Assembly: GCA_011525265.1 (NCBI GenBank)
Contig: WTHV01000033.1
Coordinates: 1-7,154, forward strand
Length of the DNA stretch: 7,154 nucleotides
Reading direction: 5' to 3'
Source: Alphaproteobacteria bacterium
GTDB taxonomy: Bacteria; Pseudomonadota; Alphaproteobacteria; Puniceispirillales; Puniceispirillaceae
Both the position numbers and the translations under genes were made by a program. Shown here piece after piece: positions 1-6,472 of this stretch (position 1 is its first letter; every line of letters begins with the position of its first letter). The notes under the pieces were generated by a model. The model made no database searches and was not told the DNA's origin. It saw only the letters and a program-made list of their open reading frames with translations.

Positions 1-146
1 ATCGCACAGCGCCTGCTGGCTTTCGCATTTGGGGTGGTCCCACTGTTGAACCAGATGATGTCGCAGCCTTATTGCCGTGGCTAGCTTGGGCTTTTGCCAG
101 CGTTAAACAAGATTTTATGAAACAGAAAGGGGCAGACAATGCCTAG
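1..146 (+). CDS. serC: Phosphoserine aminotransferase, C-terminal end (partial)
   Basis: Only the last 47 codons are in the window, read from base 3 to the TAG at 144-146; the gene is open at the left edge. The visible residues include RTAPAGFRIWGGPTVEPDD followed by LLPWLAWAF, which I recognise as the C-terminal signature of the alphaproteobacterial type of SerC (an RIW-GG/GA-TVE motif, then a PWLxWAF helix). SerC is a PLP-dependent cytoplasmic enzyme that transaminates 3-phosphohydroxypyruvate to phosphoserine, the step after SerA. Its stop lies inside serA: the two reading frames overlap by 8 bp (139-146), so they are very likely co-transcribed and translationally coupled. The PLP lysine and the large domain are outside the window, so the call rests on the tail motif and the neighbour. 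Confidence 0.85.
   Translation, partial: RTAPAGFRIWGGPTVEPDDVAALLPWLAWAFASVKQDFMKQKGADNA
126..132 (+). promoter_or_regulatory. Ribosome binding site of serA, inside serC
   Basis: AAAGGGG ends six bases before the ATG at 139 and is a strong Shine-Dalgarno match. It lies inside the last codons of serC, which supports both the chosen serA start and coupling of the two genes. Confidence 0.75.
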
Positions 147-1722
147 AGTATTAATCAGTGATAAATTAGCACCTGAAGCGGTGGAGATTTTCAAAGAACG
201 CGGTGTTGATGTTGATTTCCGCCCAGGATTATCGGCCGAAGAATTGCTTGAGATCATCGGCGATTATGATGGTCTTGCCATCCGTTCGGCCACAAAAGTT
301 ACCGCAGAAGTGCTTGCCAAAGGGCGCAAATTACGGGCCATTGGTCGTGCTGGCATCGGGGTTGATAATGTCGATGTGCCTGCCGCCACTAAGGCAGGTG
401 TGATTGTCATGAATACCCCTTTCGGCAATTCAGTGACCACAGCAGAGCATGCGATCACAATGATGCTATCTCTGACAAGGCAAATTCCACAAGCCCATAT
501 GTCAACCATTGCTGGTAAATGGGAAAAATCAAAATTCCTTGGCACAGAGATTAGTGGCAAACGCCTTGGCCTTATTGGCTGTGGTAATATTGGGGCAATT
601 GTCGCTGATAGAGCCCAAGGGTTGAAAATGCGTGTGTTGGGCTTTGACCCCTTCCTGACCCCAGAGCGTGCGAAAAAGTTAGGCATTGAAAAAGTCGAGC
701 TTGATGAATTGCTAGAAAAAGCAGATTTCATCACGCTTCATACACCTCTGACAGATTCAACACGCAATATTATCTCTGCCGATGCGTTGCAAAAGACAAA
801 GAAAGGTGTGCGTATCATTAACTGTGCCAGAGGTGGTTTGATTGATGAGGTAGCCTTATGTGCCGCGCTTCATTCAGGCCATGTCGCAGGCGCAGCCTTG
901 GATGTGTTTGCGGAAGAGCCGGCAAGAGAGAATATTTTGTTTGAGGCACCAAATCTGATTGCCACACCGCATCTTGGTGCCAGCACAATTGAGGCACAAG
1001 AAAAGGTCGCACTTCAAGTAGCAGAACAGCTATCTGATTATCTTGTCAACGGTGCTGTCACAAACGCCCTGAATATGGCGTCTGTTACAGCAGAAGAGGC
1101 GCCTATCCTACAGCCTTATATGACACTTGGGCGCTTGCTTGGCAGTTTCCTTGGTCAGATCGCAACACCAGATATTCAAGCTGTGCGCCTCGAATTTGAT
1201 GGTAAGGCTGCCAATTTGAACGAAGCCCCTGTTTTAGCCTCAACACTTGCAGGTCTTTTGGGGCCAAAGATGGATTCTGTGAATATGGTGAATGCGGCGG
1301 CGGTGGCGTCATCTAATGGGGTGGATGTGGCAACAACGCGCCATGATAGACGCTGTGACTATGAAAGCTTGCTTCGTGTGACAGTCACCTTTGAAGGCGG
1401 CGCGCGCACTATTGCAGGCACATTGGTGGGCGGCAATAAACCGCGCCTTGTCGAAGTGCAGGATATTGCAGTAGAAGCTGATTTCCCTGAAAACCTGCTT
1501 TATGTGCGCAATTATGACAAGCCTGGCTTTGTTGGCGCGCTTGGGGCCGTTTTTGGCGATTTGGGTGTGAATATTGCAACATTCCATCTTGGTCGTAAGG
1601 AAGAATCTGGTGAGGCCATTGCTCTGATTGAAATTGATGGCGGCATCTCTGATGAAGCACTCAACAGCATTTGTGCACTTGAGCAAGTGGTACGTGTCGA
1701 CCGCTTGTCATTCACAGGCTAA
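139..1722 (+). CDS. serA: D-3-phosphoglycerate dehydrogenase, long form with ACT domain
   Basis: A 527-residue protein catalysing the NAD-dependent oxidation of 3-phosphoglycerate to 3-phosphohydroxypyruvate, the first step of serine synthesis. The N-terminal substrate domain contains GRAGIGVDNVD (about 69-79). The Rossmann domain has GCGNIG at 147-152 with the NAD-ribose-binding aspartate at D170. The catalytic set expected of this family is present: R231 in NCARGGLID, E260 in FAEEP and H278 in TPHLGAST. Residues from about 315 to 445 form the extra intervening domain of the long form, and about 453-527 form an ACT domain (YDKPGFVGALGAVFGDLGVNIA), usually linked to serine feedback control. 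The length fits the 525-530 residues usual for this form. The start has a strong Shine-Dalgarno and overlaps serC by 8 bp. A hairpin follows the stop codon. No missing residues or frame breaks were seen. Confidence 0.97.
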   Translation: MPRVLISDKLAPEAVEIFKERGVDVDFRPGLSAEELLEIIGDYDGLAIRSATKVTAEVLAKGRKLRAIGRAGIGVDNVDVPAATKAGVIVMNTPFGNSVTTAEHAITMMLSLTRQIPQAHMSTIAGKWEKSKFLGTEISGKRLGLIGCGNIGAIVADRAQGLKMRVLGFDPFLTPERAKKLGIEKVELDELLEKADFITLHTPLTDSTRNIISADALQKTKKGVRIINCARGGLIDEVALCAALHSGHVAGAALDVFAEEPARENILFEAPNLIATPHLGASTIEAQEKVALQVAEQLSDYLVNGAVTNALNMASVTAEEAPILQPYMTLGRLLGSFLGQIATPDIQAVRLEFDGKAANLNEAPVLASTLAGLLGPKMDSVNMVNAAAVASSNGVDVATTRHDRRCDYESLLRVTVTFEGGARTIAGTLVGGNKPRLVEVQDIAVEADFPENLLYVRNYDKPGFVGALGAVFGDLGVNIATFHLGRKEESGEAIALIEIDGGISDEALNSICALEQVVRVDRLSFTG

Positions 1723-1730
1723 TCACAATA

Positions 1731-1781
1731 AAGGCCAGAGACATAGTCACAAGGTAGCCAAAACCGCTATTCTCTGGCCTT
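1731..1781 (+). terminator. Hairpin after serA, possible terminator
   Basis: AAGGCCAGAGA (1731-1741) and TCTCTGGCCTT (1771-1781) are an 11-bp perfect inverted repeat. Past a single bulged C at 1742, ATAG (1743-1746) pairs with CTAT (1767-1770), leaving a 20-base loop. The hairpin starts 8 bases after the serA stop, which is a typical place for a terminator. The downstream bases are pyrimidine-rich but contain no proper T run, so it is not a clean intrinsic terminator. It could be a weak terminator, a 3' end stabiliser, or an attenuator before hisZ-purA. Confidence 0.55.
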
Positions 1782-1880
1782 CCCTATCATATCACACCTC
1801 TTTATTTAAAGCGTTACCATGCTTTTGATGTTGCTTGCTGTTAGGGGCGAAATTTGCTAAGACAGGCCGTGGTTATGGTC

Positions 1881-1895
1881 GTGTTTTACAAACAC
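1881..1895. repeat. Short perfect inverted repeat upstream of hisZ
   Basis: GTGTTT (1881-1886), TAC, AAACAC (1890-1895) form a dyad with a 3-base centre in the serA-hisZ gap, 62 bp before the preferred hisZ start. It could be an operator half-site pair or a small RNA hairpin. Six-base arms are short enough to arise by chance. Confidence 0.3.
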
Positions 1896-1920
1896 CTCTT
1901 ACCCGCTTCATGCGTTTCAT

Positions 1921-1950
1921 GAATTTAAGGTCAGCGAATTTAAGGTCAGC
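1921..1950 (+). repeat. Exact tandem duplication of 15 bp before hisZ
   Basis: GAATTTAAGGTCAGC occurs twice back to back (1921-1935 and 1936-1950) with no mismatch. Each copy carries a TTAAGG that resembles a ribosome binding site; the second copy's AAGG (1942-1945) lies 12 bases before the ATG at 1958. Because the unit is five codons long it keeps the upstream frame open (NLRSA twice), so it also makes the hisZ frame look longer than it probably is. Confidence 0.9.
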
Positions 1951-1957
1951 ACCTGTT

Positions 1958-3115
1958 ATGCCAGCAGATAAGATAAACCCTTCTGATGCGCCATCAGCCC
2001 TGCTTCCCGCAGGTCTGCAGGATGTTCTTTATCCGCAAGCTGAAAATGATGCCAAAGCCTCTGAGATTATCATGGATTGCTTGGCCGCCTTTGGATATCA
2101 GCGTGTTCAGCCACCGTTAGTCGAATTCGAAGATAGCCTTCTAGGGGATCGTCTTGGTGCGGCTTTATCAGACAAAACATTCCGCCTACTTGATCCGCTA
2201 TCACATAAGATGATGGCCTTGCGCGCTGATATGACAGCGCAGATTGCGCGTATTTCTGGTGCGCGTCTCGCCCATTTGCCGCGGCCTTTGCGCTTATCTT
2301 ATTGCGGGTCTGTGATGCGCGTTGTGCCAGATGTGTTAAACCCTGAACGTCAGATGGTGCAGGCAGGGGCAGAGCTTATTGGCTCATCAGATGCGCTTGC
2401 CTCTGCTGAGATGGTCTCACTTGGCGTGCGTGCTTTGAATTTAGCAGGCATTTCTGGCCTGACAGTTGATATTGGCATTCCGCATTTATTTGACGTGATT
2501 ATTGGTGATTGCGCGCCTGATATACGTGACGCGCTTGTCCAAGGCTTGCGTCTTCGTGATCGTGATGCGATCATCCAAATTGCCCATGAAAATGCCGCTT
2601 TGTTGGCAGAGGTGATAGAAGCCTCTGGTCAAAGCCGTGATGCCATTGCCGCGCTTTTGCCAAAATTATCACCGCAAGCAAGCGCTTTGGTTGAGACTGT
2701 CTTGCACGTCGAATCAGTGGTTCATGAGATTTGGCCAGATTTGCCTATTACGCTTGATTTGCTTGATGTGCGCGATGGTGATTATCACAATGGTTTGAAT
2801 TTTGCGATTTTTGCACAAGGCCTTCAAGGTGAAATTGCCAGAGGCGGCGCTTACCAAACAGGCTTTGGTGAGGATGCCACAGGCCTTTCCATTTATATGG
2901 AACGTGTTTTGCGTGCTTTGCCGGGCCAGCCAAAAGGCCCCGTTATTTATGTTGCCGCAAGCGCAGGTCTTGCCACAGCGATGGCACTGGTTGACCGTGG
3001 CCGTCATGTTGTGATGGGCAGTGAAGGCGCTGATGCCATGCAAGAAGCACAAAAAATGGGCTGCGAATTTATCGTCACATCAGCTGATGAGATGCCGCAA
3101 GCTGTAAAAAATTAA
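1958..3115 (+). CDS. hisZ: ATP phosphoribosyltransferase regulatory subunit
   Basis: A 385-residue paralogue of the histidyl-tRNA synthetase catalytic core that has no synthetase role. It is the partner of short-form HisG, and together they form the enzyme for the first step of histidine synthesis. Visible signatures are LLPAGLQDVLYPQAE (15-29), PPLVEFEDSLL (52-62), the motif-2-like stretch LRADMTAQIAR (88-98) then RPLRLSYCGSVMR (109-121), PERQMVQAGAELIG (129-142), and a motif-3-like region YHNGLNFAIF then GGAYQTGFG near 276-304. The synthetase-type GGRYD reads GGAYQ here, acceptable in a non-catalytic subunit. Residues 325-385 form a poorly conserved C-terminal part. The frame is open upstream to a TTG at 1835, but family length and the absence of conserved residues there favour ATG 1958; ATG 1910 and 1919 are alternatives. 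No clear Shine-Dalgarno at normal spacing was seen. purA follows 33 bp downstream; hisG is not in the window. Confidence 0.9.
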   Translation: MPADKINPSDAPSALLPAGLQDVLYPQAENDAKASEIIMDCLAAFGYQRVQPPLVEFEDSLLGDRLGAALSDKTFRLLDPLSHKMMALRADMTAQIARISGARLAHLPRPLRLSYCGSVMRVVPDVLNPERQMVQAGAELIGSSDALASAEMVSLGVRALNLAGISGLTVDIGIPHLFDVIIGDCAPDIRDALVQGLRLRDRDAIIQIAHENAALLAEVIEASGQSRDAIAALLPKLSPQASALVETVLHVESVVHEIWPDLPITLDLLDVRDGDYHNGLNFAIFAQGLQGEIARGGAYQTGFGEDATGLSIYMERVLRALPGQPKGPVIYVAASAGLATAMALVDRGRHVVMGSEGADAMQEAQKMGCEFIVTSADEMPQAVKN

Positions 3116-3134
3116 CGATTTTAGGTTTTTCAAA

Positions 3135-3139
3135 AAGGG
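3135..3139 (+). promoter_or_regulatory. Ribosome binding site of purA
   Basis: AAGGG, nine bases before the ATG at 3149, in the 33-bp gap after hisZ. It fixes the purA start and suggests independent translation initiation within a shared transcript. Confidence 0.65.
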
Positions 3140-3148
3140 TTATCAGAG

Positions 3149-4444
3149 ATGACAAATGTAGCTGTTATTGGCTCACAATGGGGTGATGAGGGTAAAGGCA
3201 AAATTGTCGATTGGCTATCAGAGCGCGCTGATCTTGTTGTGCGTTTTCAAGGTGGCCACAATGCCGGTCACACATTGGTTATCGATGGGGTGGAATATAA
3301 ATTATCTCTTTTGCCATCTGGCATTGTACGCCCCGGCAAGATATCTGTGATTGGTAACGGTGTTGTGGTTGACCCATCAGCCTTGTTAAGCGAGATGGAA
3401 ACATTACGTGGACAAGGTGCGACTATCACACCTGATACATTTGTTGTGTCTGAATCTGTGACATTGATTTTGCCGATTCATCAAATGGTCGACCATGCCA
3501 GAGAAGCGATTAGGGGCGCAGATAAGATTGGCACAACAGGTAGAGGCATTGGCCCTGCCTATGAAGATAAGGTCGCACGCCGTGCTGTGCGCTTGGCTGA
3601 TTTGGCCGATAGTGATGCGCTTATGGTCAAGCTTCAAGCATTGACTGATTTCCATAATATCTTTCTTAAAGCAGCAGGCGTTGAACAGGCCAATGCCGCT
3701 GATATGCATCACTCTTTGATGGCGATGGCTGATGAATTGCTTGCCTATTCCGGTCGTAGCTGGCAGGTGCTTGGTGATGCAAAGGCACAAAGCAAGCGTA
3801 TCTTGTTCGAAGGTGCGCAAGGCATCATGCTTGATATTGACCATGGCACCTATCCGTTTGTGACCTCATCAAATACAGTGGCAGGACAAGCGGCAACAGG
3901 CTCTGGTACAGGCCCCACATCGGTTGGTTTTGTCTTAGGCATTACCAAAGCCTATACAACAAGAGTTGGCTCAGGGCCTTTCCCAACAGAAGATTTTGGT
4001 GCTGATGGTGACCGCATGGGCGAGCGTGGCCGCGAATTTGGCACAGTAACAGGCCGCAAACGTCGTTGTGGCTGGTTTGATGCTGTGATGGTCCGCCAAG
4101 CAGGTATGACAGCAGGCATCACAGGCATGGCGCTTACAAAGCTAGATGTTTTAGATGGCTTTGAGACTTTGAAAATCTGTGTGGGCTATGATCTGAACGG
4201 CACGCGCCTTGACTATTTCCCTGCTGATAGTGCCGCACAGGCAGCTGTCACGCCTATTTATGAAGACATGCCAGGCTGGTCAGAGACGACCTATGGTGCG
4301 CGTTCTTGGGCCGAATTGCCGGCAAATGCAGTAAAATATATTCGCCGCCTAGAAGAGCTGACGGGTCTGCCAGTCTCGCTTCTTTCAACAAGCCCTGAGC
4401 GTGATGATACAATTTTGGTGCGTGACCCGTTTGGCGATGCTTAA
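3149..4444 (+). CDS. purA: Adenylosuccinate synthetase
   Basis: A 431-residue cytoplasmic enzyme that joins IMP and aspartate using GTP to give adenylosuccinate, the first step of the AMP branch of purine synthesis. The N-terminal GTP-binding loop reads GSQWGDEGKGK (8-18) and contains the catalytic aspartate D13. GGHNAGHT (35-42) supplies the catalytic histidine H41. IMP-binding segments are seen at GTTGRGIGPAYEDK (128-141) and EGAQGIMLDIDHGTYPFVTS (221-240). TRVGSGPFPTE (271-281), TGRKRRCGWFD (301-311) and LTKLDVLDG (329-337) are also family blocks. The end, STSPERDDTI (413-422), is the guanine-binding region. Length is normal for the family and no key residue is missing. It lies 33 bp after hisZ and probably shares its transcript. 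It ends 19 bp from the convergent rpoH stop and is followed by an intrinsic terminator within rpoH. Confidence 0.98.
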   Translation: MTNVAVIGSQWGDEGKGKIVDWLSERADLVVRFQGGHNAGHTLVIDGVEYKLSLLPSGIVRPGKISVIGNGVVVDPSALLSEMETLRGQGATITPDTFVVSESVTLILPIHQMVDHAREAIRGADKIGTTGRGIGPAYEDKVARRAVRLADLADSDALMVKLQALTDFHNIFLKAAGVEQANAADMHHSLMAMADELLAYSGRSWQVLGDAKAQSKRILFEGAQGIMLDIDHGTYPFVTSSNTVAGQAATGSGTGPTSVGFVLGITKAYTTRVGSGPFPTEDFGADGDRMGERGREFGTVTGRKRRCGWFDAVMVRQAGMTAGITGMALTKLDVLDGFETLKICVGYDLNGTRLDYFPADSAAQAAVTPIYEDMPGWSETTYGARSWAELPANAVKYIRRLEELTGLPVSLLSTSPERDDTILVRDPFGDA

Positions 4445-4463
4445 GCGGTTATAGCAAAATCTA

Positions 4464-5363
4464 TTACCCATCATAAGGCAGGAGATTTTGTTCTTCTGCC
4501 TTTTTTCTGACCCCATCTGCCAATTTTTCAAAAGCACGAACTTCGATTTGCCGCACGCGCTCGCGGCTTACCCCAAATTCCCCTGCTAATTCTTCAAGGG
4601 TTAATGGCGGCTCTGACAGGCGGCGTGCGTGAATAATGCGTTGCTCACGCTCATTAAGCGCGCTCATAGCCTCAACCATCAGGTTTTTGCGGGCGTTAAA
4701 TTCTTCGGCTTCGGCAAAGCTTGTTTCTTGGTCAGGCGTGTCATCTTCTAACCAATCTTGCCATTCTGTCATCTGCTCGCCATCACCTTTGATGGTGGCA
4801 TTCAACGAATGATCATGACCTGCCATACGCTGATCCATCGAAATCACATCTGCTTCAGATACATCAAGTGTTTCTGCGATGGTTGTGATTTGCTCTGGCT
4901 GAAGATGGCCAGAATCAGCATCTTGAATTTTATTTTTCAGACGGCGCAAATTAAAGAACAGCTTTTTTTGGGCAGAGGTTGTGCCAATCTTAACCAATGA
5001 CCATGAGCGTAGAATATATTCTTGGATTGCAGCCTTAATCCACCACATCGCATAGGTGGCAAGACGGAAGCCTTTTTCAGGCTCAAATTTCTTCACAGCA
5101 TGCATCATGCCAAGATTGCCCTCAGAGATAAGATCAGCAACAGGCAAGCCATAGCCGCGATAGCCCATAGCAATCTTAGCCACAAGGCGCAAATGACTTG
5201 TCACAAGCTTATGGGCAGCCTCAACATCACCGCGTTCTTTCCATGCCGTGGCAAGGCCATATTCTTCATCAGCTTCAAGCATGGGGAATTGGCGAATTTG
5301 GTCAAGATACCGCGATAGATTACCATCAGGACTTATCGCGGGGAGGAGCGCATTTTTTGTCAT
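4464..5363 (-). CDS. rpoH: RNA polymerase heat-shock sigma factor (sigma-32 family)
   Basis: A 299-residue sigma-70-family protein that directs core RNA polymerase to heat-shock promoters. Near the N-terminus LSRYLDQIRQFPMLEADEE (16-34) matches the RpoH start region. Region 2 spans about 50-110 (HKLVTSHLRLVAKIAMGYRG, then EKGFRLATYAMWWIK). The diagnostic RpoH box QKKLFFNLR is at 132-140. Region 4 ends with a helix-turn-helix around 256-282 (LEELAGEFGVSRERVRQIE). The frame is open a further 26 codons to a GTG at 5441, but those residues are not RpoH-like and cover the likely promoter, so ATG 5363 is preferred; a purine-rich AAAGAGAGA (5376-5368) precedes it. rluD lies 104 bp upstream on the same strand. 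The 3' end carries the purA terminator. Alphaproteobacteria often have more than one RpoH; which paralogue this is cannot be told here. Confidence 0.97.
   Translation of the reverse strand: MTKNALLPAISPDGNLSRYLDQIRQFPMLEADEEYGLATAWKERGDVEAAHKLVTSHLRLVAKIAMGYRGYGLPVADLISEGNLGMMHAVKKFEPEKGFRLATYAMWWIKAAIQEYILRSWSLVKIGTTSAQKKLFFNLRRLKNKIQDADSGHLQPEQITTIAETLDVSEADVISMDQRMAGHDHSLNATIKGDGEQMTEWQDWLEDDTPDQETSFAEAEEFNARKNLMVEAMSALNEREQRIIHARRLSEPPLTLEELAGEFGVSRERVRQIEVRAFEKLADGVRKKAEEQNLLPYDG
4475..4506 (+). terminator. Intrinsic terminator of purA, inside the rpoH 3' end
   Basis: AAGGCAGGAGA (4475-4485) pairs with TCTTCTGCCTT (4492-4502) over 11 positions, one of them a G-U pair in plus-strand RNA. 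The loop is TTTTGT, and a six-T run occupies 4501-4506. This is a textbook rho-independent terminator for plus-strand transcripts, 30 bases after the purA stop. The same bases encode the last residues of RpoH on the other strand (KKAEEQNLLPY). In the minus-strand sense no T run follows the hairpin, so it should act in one direction only. Confidence 0.85.
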
Positions 5364-5403
5364 GAAATCTCTCTTTCCCGATATTGTCTCATCTTTATGT
5401 TTT

Positions 5404-5432
5404 ATATGGTAATTATGGCAAGATTTTGCAAG
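5404..5432 (-). promoter_or_regulatory. Candidate heat-shock-type promoter of rpoH
   Basis: Reading the minus strand, CTTGCAA (5432-5426) is followed after 16 bases by CCATAT (5409-5404). These resemble the sigma-32 consensus CTTGAA(A) at -35 and CCCCATnT at -10; aligned to the full -10 octamer the spacer is 14 bases, inside the usual range. Transcription would begin near 5397, about 35 bases before the rpoH ATG. An overlapping sigma-70 reading (TTGCAA with TATAAA) needs a 19-base spacer and is poorer. This is a pattern match by eye only; autoregulation of rpoH is known in other alphaproteobacteria. Confidence 0.4.
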
Positions 5433-5467
5433 AGCAGGCACTCAAGGAGTGTAGGTGATAAAACGTC

Positions 5468-6472
5468 TTAGCGGATCGACCCTGCCCGTTTCGCGATGCC
5501 TGCTTCAATTTGCTGAACTAGCCTTGTCATATCATCTGGCATAGGGCTATCAAAGGCTAGCTCTTCTTTGGTAATGGGGTGGATAAAGCCAAGATGTGCC
5601 GCATGTAGGGCTTGGCGCTCAAAGCCGCGTAGCCCTGCAAGCACATCTCGTGAGGCTTGGTCAGGCATTTGAGCTGAGCGCAAGGGATGACCATAAACCC
5701 CATCGCCAATAATCCCATAGCCCATCGCAGACAGATGCACACGTATTTGATGGGTGCGCCCTGTCTCTAAGGTGCATTCAAGCAAAGCGGCAAAAGGTGG
5801 TAAGTCCCGCAAAGTCTGATAATGGGTGATAGCTTCCTTACCATTTTCCAATATGGCCATTTTCTTGCGGTCATGGCGTGAGCGGGCTATGGGGGCGTCA
5901 ATTGTCCCAACACGCTCTGGCGGCAGTCCCCAAACAAGCGTATGATAACGTCTTGTCAGATTATGTTTGGCAAAAAGCTTTGATAATTTTACATGCGCTT
6001 TTTCCGTTTTTGCCGCCATCATCACCCCAGATGTATCCTTATCAAGACGGTGAACAATGCCGGGGCGTGCTACGCCGCCAATGCCAGATAGGCTCTCACC
6101 ACAATGATAGAGCAGCGCATTGACAAGCGTGCCATCATAAGACCCAGGGGCAGGGTGGACGACCATACCAGCTGGTTTTTCTAGGACGATCAGATGGTCA
6201 TCTTCAAAATAAATATCAAGCGGGATATTTTCTGGTTGCGGGGTGGGGTCTGCCACAGGTGGCAAAGTTAGCTCATAATGCGCCTCTGATTTGACGCTCG
6301 CTGAGGGATCCGTTACCCTCGCGCCATTGCATGTAAGATGGCCGTCTTGAATAAGCGCTTTGATACGTGTACGAGATAAGTCAATTTCACTTGCTTGTGC
6401 AAGAAAACGGTCTAAGCGCGTGCCACCATCTTCTGGCGTCGCGATAAGAGATGAAGGGTCTGATTGTTCCAT
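5468..6472 (-). CDS. rluD: 23S rRNA pseudouridine synthase, RluD type
   Basis: A 334-residue protein of the RsuA/RluA family. RluD converts uridines in helix 69 of 23S rRNA to pseudouridine (1911, 1915 and 1917 in E. coli numbering) and supports ribosome assembly. An S4 RNA-binding domain occupies about 18-70 (TRLDRFLAQ, then RTRIKALIQDGHLTCNG). The catalytic core begins near 86; the catalytic aspartate is D144 in HRLDKDTSG (141-149), and LETGRTHQIRVHLSAMGYG (225-243) is the second family block. RluD is the best assignment within the family, but RluC/RluA-type specificity cannot be excluded from sequence alone. The frame is open 17 codons further to a GTG at 6523; ATG 6472 fits the family N-terminus better. 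No clear Shine-Dalgarno precedes it. Its start codon overlaps the divergent start at 6471, so its promoter must lie within that gene. rpoH follows 104 bp downstream. Confidence 0.93.
   Translation of the reverse strand: MEQSDPSSLIATPEDGGTRLDRFLAQASEIDLSRTRIKALIQDGHLTCNGARVTDPSASVKSEAHYELTLPPVADPTPQPENIPLDIYFEDDHLIVLEKPAGMVVHPAPGSYDGTLVNALLYHCGESLSGIGGVARPGIVHRLDKDTSGVMMAAKTEKAHVKLSKLFAKHNLTRRYHTLVWGLPPERVGTIDAPIARSRHDRKKMAILENGKEAITHYQTLRDLPPFAALLECTLETGRTHQIRVHLSAMGYGIIGDGVYGHPLRSAQMPDQASRDVLAGLRGFERQALHAAHLGFIHPITKEELAFDSPMPDDMTRLVQQIEAGIAKRAGSIR
6454..6458 (+). promoter_or_regulatory. Weak ribosome binding site for the small membrane protein gene
   Basis: AAGGG lies 12 bases before the ATG at 6471, a longer spacing than ideal, within the antisense of rluD codons. 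It gives modest support for this start. Confidence 0.35.

Noticed and set aside
264..734. 156-codon minus-strand open frame inside serA
   Set aside because: It is antisense to a complete, well-conserved serA; its composition is that of a reversed coding strand and it shows no motif.
1309..1686. 125-codon minus-strand open frame inside serA
   Set aside because: It lies fully within the conserved serA C-terminal region on the other strand and has no recognisable domain.
3404..3844. 146-codon minus-strand open frame inside purA, with several Cys and His residues
   Set aside because: The Cys/His content comes from antisense of purA codons and is not arranged as a zinc-binding motif; purA itself is unambiguous.
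5364..5441. N-terminal extension of RpoH from a GTG at 5441
   Set aside because: The extra 26 residues do not resemble RpoH, and the frame crosses the candidate promoter; ATG 5363 gives the family's usual N-terminus and length.
5439..5451. CACTC-AAG-GAGTG hairpin after rluD as a terminator
   Set aside because: A five-base stem with a three-base loop and no T run is too weak, and it sits just upstream of the candidate rpoH promoter.
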